Below, one piece after another: positions 58,068 through 64,000 of a stretch of 64,000 nucleotides of DNA. Both the position numbers and the translations under genes were made by a program. The number at the start of each line of letters is the position of its first letter. The first letter of the stretch is position 1. A model generated the notes under the pieces. That model was given only the letters and a program-made list of their open reading frames with translations. It had not been told where the DNA came from and searched no databases. Origin of the DNA: Neisseria elongata subsp. elongata (GTDB lineage: Bacteria > Pseudomonadota > Gammaproteobacteria > Burkholderiales > Neisseriaceae); contig NZ_FOPS01000001.1 in NCBI RefSeq assembly GCF_900113545.1, positions 124,001 through 188,000 on the forward strand, written 5' to 3'.

Positions 58068-58520
58068 TTATTCAACTTCAAAATCGTCAGGAAGTTCAGG
58101 CAGAGCATCGATGAGCGTTATGTTTTCAAAGGCGTGTCGCCGCCGGCAGGGAATGTCGACATCTTTGCCGTCATGGTATACGCCCAGCGAATACACCGTT
58201 CCTTTTGAAAGGTAAAGCACGGTGGTGACATAGTGCGCATTACCGTTGTGCAGCCACATTTGTCTTGCGTGGGCGCGGTAGCCGTTGTCATCGACTGTGA
58301 AGTTCCGCTGGTAAACCTGAGTTTTGGGTTGTGTGAATTCCAGTTCGGGGTGGGCCAGGTTTTTGCCAAAGCGGTAGCGCACGTTGCTGTCGTGTTGTTG
58401 GATATGCACTTGCTTACCGTTGGTGGTTTGGCAATAGAACAAGATGTCTCTATTGGCAGAGGCTACGGCGGAGGTGCTACCGAGCAGGAGCGCGGCGTAT
58501 ACGAGGATTGCGGCGGGCAT
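58068..58520 (-). CDS. Hypothetical secreted protein
   Basis: A 150-residue protein with a probable signal peptide (MPAAILVYAALLLGSTSAVA, cut near residue 20). The mature part has CQTTNGKQVHIQQHDSNVRY (about 30-49), a lysozyme-inhibitor-like beta pattern, and a second Cys at DIPCRRRHAFEN. A disulfide is possible. An acidic tail (LPELPDDFEVE) follows. I do not recognise a family. The start at 58520 is chosen over 58598 because the longer frame lacks a signal peptide. Confidence 0.65.
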   Translation of the reverse strand: MPAAILVYAALLLGSTSAVASANRDILFYCQTTNGKQVHIQQHDSNVRYRFGKNLAHPELEFTQPKTQVYQRNFTVDDNGYRAHARQMWLHNGNAHYVTTVLYLSKGTVYSLGVYHDGKDVDIPCRRRHAFENITLIDALPELPDDFEVE

Positions 58521-58541
58521 TAGATGTCCTTGGTCTTGGGT

Positions 58542-58585
58542 TTCAGGTAGCCTGCATTTTATAGAATGGGAGATGCAGGCTGCTT
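58542..58585. terminator. Hybrid hairpin from Eikenella- and Kingella-type DUS
   Basis: TTCAGGTAGCCT (58542-58553, the reverse of AGGCTACCTGAA) and TGCAGGCTGCTT (58574-58585, the reverse of AAGCAGCCTGCA) overlap a stem AGCCTGCAT / ATGCAGGCT (58549-58557, 58573-58581). Confidence 0.6.
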
Positions 58586-58725
58586 TTCTCATCTTCAATG
58601 ACTCGTTCGCTTGTGCGGATAATATCTTGATGAGATTACCATTTCTTGGCGGTAGTCGGCACTTCGCACGTTTTTATCATTCATCCATGCGGTTTTCAGA
58701 CGGCCTCAAAGGCTACCTGAAAACT

Positions 58726-60174
58726 TCACACAGGTACTTTCGTATGCCAATCACTTACCAACTGTACTTGATGCGCTGCGCCAAGGATTTTGGCTTCGGA
58801 GAAGTGGTTGCCGATGAACTGCACGCCGATGGGCAGTCCGCTGCTACTGAAACCTGCGGGTAGGGTCAGGGCGGGCAATCCTGCCAGATTCACGGCGATG
58901 GTGTAGATGTCGGAAAGGTACATCTGCACGGGATCGTGGATGTCGCTGCCGAGTTTGGGGGCGGCGGTGGGCGCAGTTGGGGCAAGGATGAAATCACATT
59001 GCGCGAATGCCGTCTGAAAATCGTTGGCAACGAGGCGGCGCAGTTTTTGGGCTTTCAAGTAATAGGCATCGTAGTAGCCGTGCGACAACACATAAGTGCC
59101 AATCATGATGCGGCGTTTGACTTCGCTGCCGAAGCCTTCGGCGCGGGTGTTGCTGTACATTTCTTCAAGGTCGCCGAATTGGGCGGCGCGGTGGCCGTAG
59201 CGCACGCCGTCGTAGCGGGAAAGGTTGGTGCTGGCTTCGGCGGAAGCGAGGACGTAGTAAGCGGGGATGGACAGGGCGGTTTGGGGCAGGGAAACTTCAA
59301 TGGTTTCCGCACCTTGCGCTTTTAAGAGGTCAATAACGTTTTGCAAAGCAGCCTGCACATCGGCATCCGCGCCTTCGCCGAAATATTCTTTAGGTAGACC
59401 GATTTTCATGCCTTTGAGCGGTTTGTCCAAATCGTGGGTGTAGTCTTCTTTGTTACGTTCCAAGCTGGTGGAATCGCGCTCGTCGAAGCTTGCCATCGCA
59501 TTGAGCAAAATCGCGCAGTCTTCGGCAGTTTGCGCCATTGGGCCTGCTTGGTCGAAACTGGATGCGTAGGCAACCATGCCGAAGCGGGAAACCGTGCCGT
59601 AGGTGGGTTTGATACCGGTGATGCCGCAGTGTGAAGCAGGCTGGCGGATGGAGCCGCCGGTATCTGAACCGAGTGCGGCAGGAGCAAGGCGTGCGGCAAC
59701 GACCGCTGCGGAACCACCGGATGAACCGCCTGGGACGTGCTCAGGATTCCACGGATTTTTGGTTGCGCCGTAGAACGAGGTTTCATTGGTCGAACCCATG
59801 GCGAATTCGTCCATGTTGGTACGACCGAGCGTTACCATGCCTTCGTCGAGCAGGTTTTGGACGACGGTGGCAGTGTAGGGCGAAACGAAATTGTCCAGCA
59901 TCTTGGAGCTACACGCGCTGCGCCAACCTGTTTGACAGAAAATGTCTTTGTAGGCGATGGGTATGCCGGTGAGTGCGGTAGCGTTACCTTGCGCGATACG
60001 TGCATCGGCGGCACGGGCTTCGGCGAGAGTTTTATCTTGGTCGAGAGTGATGTAGCCGTTGATGGAGGAGTTATTTGCGGCGATGGCGGCAAGATATTCG
60101 GTTGCCAGCTCGACGGCAGAGATTTGTTTGGATTGGAGCAGTTGGCTGGCTTGTTTGAGGGTGTATTGGGTCAT
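58726..60174 (-). CDS. gatA: Glutamyl-tRNA(Gln) amidotransferase subunit A
   Basis: GatA frees ammonia from glutamine for GatB. The 482-residue amidase has the catalytic Lys in [11 protein letters not shown] (about residues 70-80), the Gly-Ser block [10 protein letters not shown] (about 149-158) and the catalytic Ser in [18 protein letters not shown] (about 170-187). Complete. Its coding sequence contains both an AT-DUS (ATGCCGTCTGAA near 59009) and a Kingella-type AAGCAGCCTGCA (59346-59357), a sign of mosaic origin. A G9 tract lies 39 bases upstream of its start. Confidence 0.96.
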   Translation of the reverse strand: MTQYTLKQASQLLQSKQISAVELATEYLAAIAANNSSINGYITLDQDKTLAEARAADARIAQGNATALTGIPIAYKDIFCQTGWRSACSSKMLDNFVSPYTATVVQNLLDEGMVTLGRTNMDEFAMGSTNETSFYGATKNPWNPEHVPGGSSGGSAAVVAARLAPAALGSDTGGSIRQPASHCGITGIKPTYGTVSRFGMVAYASSFDQAGPMAQTAEDCAILLNAMASFDERDSTSLERNKEDYTHDLDKPLKGMKIGLPKEYFGEGADADVQAALQNVIDLLKAQGAETIEVSLPQTALSIPAYYVLASAEASTNLSRYDGVRYGHRAAQFGDLEEMYSNTRAEGFGSEVKRRIMIGTYVLSHGYYDAYYLKAQKLRRLVANDFQTAFAQCDFILAPTAPTAAPKLGSDIHDPVQMYLSDIYTIAVNLAGLPALTLPAGFSSSGLPIGVQFIGNHFSEAKILGAAHQVQLVSDWHTKVPV

Positions 60175-60212
60175 TTTCGGGTCTTTCGGTTGGAAATAAT
60201 TGGGAATTTAAA

Positions 60213-60221
60213 GGGGGGGGG
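60213..60221. repeat. G9 homopolymer upstream of gatA
   Basis: Nine G (C9 on the gatA strand) in the 87-base gap between the PLD gene and gatA. Such tracts vary in length in Neisseria and can change promoter spacing. A DUS of Simonsiella type AGGCTGCCTGAA (60231-60242) follows. Confidence 0.85.
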
Positions 60222-60261
60222 ATGGGGTGCAGGCTGCCTGAAAGCAGATAGCAGGTAATTG

Positions 60262-61470
60262 CTAGCTTTTCTTTGGTTCATAATAAATACAGTCGATAAG
60301 GGCAACCCTGCCGTCCCATGCTTTTTGTTCGATTGTATCTTGTGGTCTGCTGCTGTTAAACCAAGCAGTATCGTAAATACGCAGCAAAATTTCATCCCAA
60401 TAGCGTTCAGCATTAAGGTTTTTAGGCAAATCTAATTCCGCACATATTTTTTCTTTGTTTGCGCCATTGAAGCAAAAGAACAAATCAGGTCTTTTCATTG
60501 TTAATAGCCGCGTAGCAACACCTATCGGGTTGTTAAAGCCGGCTTGCCGGAAAATTTTGTCATACTCTAAAAAATTACTTTTACTAATCTCTCCTGTTAA
60601 AGGAATTAAGTTAATGGCTTGAATAATTTTTGGATTTCCATTATTAATCTCCTTGTGGAAATTACCATTGCTCTTGGTGCTGCCAAACAAACCATAGTCT
60701 AGTTCTTGACTGCCTTTTGCATTATTGGGCAAACCCGAAATAAGTTTTCGATTCTCTGAATCTATGGAAAGAAAGTTTCCATTATTTTGGAAAAATTCTT
60801 TTACATAATCCAATAAATCCAATCGATCTTTAAACGATTGATTTTTATCCTGCTGGATTATTTTAAAATATTTATCCCACGAATATGTCAATATGTTAGT
60901 GGATAAGATGCTCTTACCCATTTCACTATGCTTATTACCAGTCAGATAACGGTTGGATAGAGTCTGTAAGGGTTTTTGCCGTTGATGATAAAGGATACGA
61001 TAGCGTTCGATTTGTTCGTCGCCAATTTCTACGGCGTTATCGAAGCAATCATTTTTTAAAAAACAGGAAATTTCTTGAAAAAAATCGGCAGATTCCCCTT
61101 TTATTAAAAGCATAGTTTCTCGATTGTTGCCATTAAATGCACCGTTGGTAAAGTTTGCGCTACCTGAAAGCAATACCCAATCAGTTGGCGTATTCCAAAA
61201 TAAATACAGCTTCGGATGAAATACACCATTTGTTTGCAAGATGAATCTCGCATTTTTATTGTGCTGTAGTTGTGCCAAAACTTCAGGGTCTGTTTGATAA
61301 AAATGTAGACCAATAGTTGAGTGTTGGATTTTTTCTTGGTATTCAAGCAGGTTTTGAAAAGCAGGATGCTCTGTTGAAGCCCATGCTGTCGCAAAAGACA
61401 TATATTTATATTTCTTAATTAACGTAATAAAATTCTTGCTTAATTCTCTTGCACTAGTAATGAGATCCAT
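60262..61470 (-). CDS. PLD-fold nuclease-like protein
   Basis: A 402-residue protein. The N-terminal part (about residues 1-130) has one HKD set: His85 and Lys87 in VFHPKLYLFW, then SGSANFTNGAFNGNNRE (about 102-118). This resembles the PLD-type endonucleases and the restriction enzyme NgoFVII group. The C-terminal half (about 180-402) has AKGSQELDYGLFGSTK and AWFNSSRPQDTIEQKAWDGR and matches nothing I know. A role in defence against foreign DNA is possible but unproven. It lies between gatA and gatC and is AT-rich compared with both, so it was probably gained. Confidence 0.7.
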   Translation of the reverse strand: MDLITSARELSKNFITLIKKYKYMSFATAWASTEHPAFQNLLEYQEKIQHSTIGLHFYQTDPEVLAQLQHNKNARFILQTNGVFHPKLYLFWNTPTDWVLLSGSANFTNGAFNGNNRETMLLIKGESADFFQEISCFLKNDCFDNAVEIGDEQIERYRILYHQRQKPLQTLSNRYLTGNKHSEMGKSILSTNILTYSWDKYFKIIQQDKNQSFKDRLDLLDYVKEFFQNNGNFLSIDSENRKLISGLPNNAKGSQELDYGLFGSTKSNGNFHKEINNGNPKIIQAINLIPLTGEISKSNFLEYDKIFRQAGFNNPIGVATRLLTMKRPDLFFCFNGANKEKICAELDLPKNLNAERYWDEILLRIYDTAWFNSSRPQDTIEQKAWDGRVALIDCIYYEPKKS

Positions 61471-61549
61471 AATATAGCTACACTCCTAATTGTATCTAGG
61501 TTGTCAGATCTATTTTATACCTTTGTGGGTTTATATATTTCGGGCTACC

Positions 61550-61990
61550 TGAAGGAGGCGGTTTCAGCGGCAAAGCGTTGCAGGTCTTCTGCCATTAGCC
61601 GGTTTCAAACGGCATGTCGACAGTGAGCCAGCCGCGTAGTTGCGCCAGTATGTCGAGCCGCTATATGGCGAGCAGTGAGAGGCGATGCAGTTCGGGGAGC
61701 AGGCTACCTGAAATTGTGATGCTGCCGAAGGCGGTGGCGATGATGGCTTTGTTGGTTTGATAGGCTTCGGTTTTGTTTTCGCGGGGCAGGTTTATAACCT
61801 TTTTTTGTCTTTCGCATGATGAGCTTGTCAGCGGCTTTTTGACACTCTGCTTCATCGCCGTAATTCGGTAATTTTGGAAACGTCCGTTCGTTCCAAGCTT
61901 ACCGAAATTAACCATGATGTCATTGCCGGCAGCATCAATAATCCAAAATTTTTGAGATTTATCGTCGGTATATATGAAAGCCTGCTTCAT
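61550..61990 (-). pseudogene. Decayed WGR-domain protein
   Basis: The start MKQAFIYTDDKSQKFWIIDA and NFGKLGTNGRFQN (about residues 27-39) are a WGR domain, which binds nucleic acid. After FQN the frame is lost near 61870-61880. Another frame goes on as YGDEAECQKAADKLIMRK and TKKGYKPA, the expected end of the domain. Further down the first frame shows LLPELHRLSLLAI, an amber stop, then RLDILAQLRGWLTVDMPFET and another stop. At least two disabling changes are present. The upstream DUS pair is its leader. Confidence 0.75.
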
Positions 61991-62002
61991 AAAAATGCCT
62001 TT

Positions 62003-62044
62003 CAGGCCGTCTGAAAGAGTAGATATTGCTTTACAGACGGCCTG
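62003..62044 (-). terminator. Inverted DUS pair
   Basis: CAGGCCGTCTGAAA (62003-62016) and TTACAGACGGCCTG (ending 62044), between the secreted-protein gene and the WGR pseudogene. Confidence 0.7.
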
Positions 62045-62074
62045 CTTAGGCAAAGCAAAACATCTGATGCTTGT

Positions 62075-62563
62075 TTATTTCACGCGGCGGCACACGGTTT
62101 CCACCATTTTGCCGCTGTGCATGGCTTCTTCGGAATCTTCTTTTTGCACCTGCTCAATGACTTCCTGCGGCATTTTTTCAGGACTATCGTAATCGTGGAT
62201 ATCGGCGCGCTCTTCAAGCTTGCCGTTTTTTCCGAACAGTGCAATCGCACTCATGACAGACTGCTTGGGCTCTTGGCAGTGCACCCAATCCAAAATCAGC
62301 ATATGGGCATGTTTGCCTGCGCGGGCAGGCTGATGCAGCGTGACGGTCGAATACCAACCGTTGCCAAGATTTTTTACACTGGACGGATAGAGCGATGCAC
62401 TGTATGTGCCACCCGGGGTTTCGTAGTCATACAAATGCACGGTTTTACCCGAACGGCCGGCAAGCAGGGCGGCGGATTTTTCGTTATCACCCTGGTTCGG
62501 TGCGGCATGGGCACTAACGGCAAATGCGCCGAGCAGTAATGCTGTTAAGATTTTGTTCATCAT
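62075..62563 (-). CDS. Hypothetical secreted protein
   Basis: A 162-residue protein with a signal peptide (MNKILTALLLGAFAVSAHAA, cut near residue 21). The mature part contains TVHLYDYETPGGTYSASLYP (about 41-60), HMLILDWVHCQEPKQSVMSA (about 87-106) and a second Cys near the end (ETVCRRVK). A disulfide and periplasmic location are likely. I recognise no family. It lies 28 bases after gatC on the same strand and may be in its transcript. Confidence 0.7.
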   Translation of the reverse strand: MMNKILTALLLGAFAVSAHAAPNQGDNEKSAALLAGRSGKTVHLYDYETPGGTYSASLYPSSVKNLGNGWYSTVTLHQPARAGKHAHMLILDWVHCQEPKQSVMSAIALFGKNGKLEERADIHDYDSPEKMPQEVIEQVQKEDSEEAMHSGKMVETVCRRVK

Positions 62564-62590
62564 TGACTCCTTAAAAAAATTAAATTCAAC

Positions 62591-62881
62591 TTACTCTTCA
62601 ATCACCTGGGGCACGATATACAGGCGATTGCGAACTTCGGGGGCGACAGCTTGATATTCGGCAGCGTGATCGGTTTCGGTAACGGCATCTTCACGCAGGC
62701 GCAGCGCGGTTTCATGCGGATGCGGCATAGGCTCTACTCCGTCTGTATTCACAGACTGCATTTTCTCAACCATAGCGAAAATGTCATTCAACTCGGACAA
62801 AGTTTTCGTTTTCTCGTTTTCTGTCAAACTCAAGCGCGACAGCTTGGCAATTTTTTCCACATCAGACAAATTCAAGGCCAT
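62591..62881 (-). CDS. gatC: Aspartyl/glutamyl-tRNA amidotransferase subunit C
   Basis: GatC is the 96-residue clamp that holds GatA and GatB together. The pattern is complete: DVEKIAKLSRLSLTENEKTK (about residues 7-26), DIFAMVEKMQSVNTDGVEPM (about 33-52), and LREDAVTETD (about 62-71). The ATG at 62881 (MALNLSD) gives the usual length; the frame extends to 62908. The first gene of the gat group in transcription order, with gatA and gatB 2.4 kb and more downstream. Confidence 0.94.
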   Translation of the reverse strand: MALNLSDVEKIAKLSRLSLTENEKTKTLSELNDIFAMVEKMQSVNTDGVEPMPHPHETALRLREDAVTETDHAAEYQAVAPEVRNRLYIVPQVIEE

Positions 62882-62990
62882 GAAAAATTCCTTAAAGATA
62901 ATTAGCAATATTGGCGAATTAAGGTATGATAGCGCGTTTTCCGAACTACTTCGGGCGCGGGATTATAACCGAAACCTTCCCTACCATTAA

Positions 62991-64000
<1,010 letters not shown>

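Overview
The window is a chromosomal segment of a Neisseria species or close relative. The Neisseriaceae DNA uptake sequence in its AG form (AGGCCGTCTGAA) occurs throughout, singly and as inverted pairs that act as terminators. The gene set is also neisserial: an Lpd with its own lipoyl domain, a FetA receptor, PotGHI and an orphan TpsB. AT-DUS is rare here (seen inside nudB and gatA), so this is probably not a meningococcus or gonococcus. I cannot name the species.

Layout. 0-4 kb: queuosine supply (queF-yhhQ and queC, each behind its own preQ1-I riboswitch), gph, sodB and a 58-residue membrane protein. 4.4-7.4 kb: a polyamine ABC transporter, potGHI. 7.5-16 kb: an Smr protein, then the pyruvate dehydrogenase locus aceE - lipoprotein - aceF - SemiSWEET - lpd. 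16-24.3 kb: pyrG, fetA, a SEC-C protein, an MscS channel, nudB, a DUF3465 protein and a DeoR regulator. 24.5-27 kb: anaerobic ribonucleotide reductase nrdG-nrdD behind a pair of NrdR boxes. 27-33.3 kb: two YbjQ-like genes, hup, lon, and ybeD-lipB-lipA.

33.3-44.4 kb is an AT-rich island almost without DUS, beginning just after the lipA stop. It is a Tn7-like transposon: tnsA-tnsB-tnsC-tniQ run inward from the right end, and a 582-residue TnsE-like gene runs inward from the left end. The cargo is a type III restriction-modification system (mod-res). A (CACG)13.5 tract lies upstream of mod. It is not in the mod frame but inside a short leader ORF with its own ribosome binding site, which suggests an unusual kind of phase variation.

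44.5-54 kb is an accessory zone. It holds a frameshifted zinc-ribbon membrane gene, a toxin tail overlapping an immunity-like gene, an ankyrin protein, and a molybdenum-linked block (DUF2478, a scrambled narH'-'narG remnant, mogA). It continues with an orphan TpsB, a CSD-DUF1294 protein and a frameshifted Imm11-like gene. 54-63 kb carries gatB, gatA and gatC interleaved with small secreted proteins, a TRIC channel, a PLD-fold nuclease and a decayed WGR gene. It contains many DUS of other dialects (Eikenella-, Kingella- and Simonsiella-type), so it looks like a mosaic from DNA exchange between genera. mreB runs off the right edge.

No tRNA, rRNA or CRISPR array was recognised. All family assignments are from reading the sequence; no database search was run.
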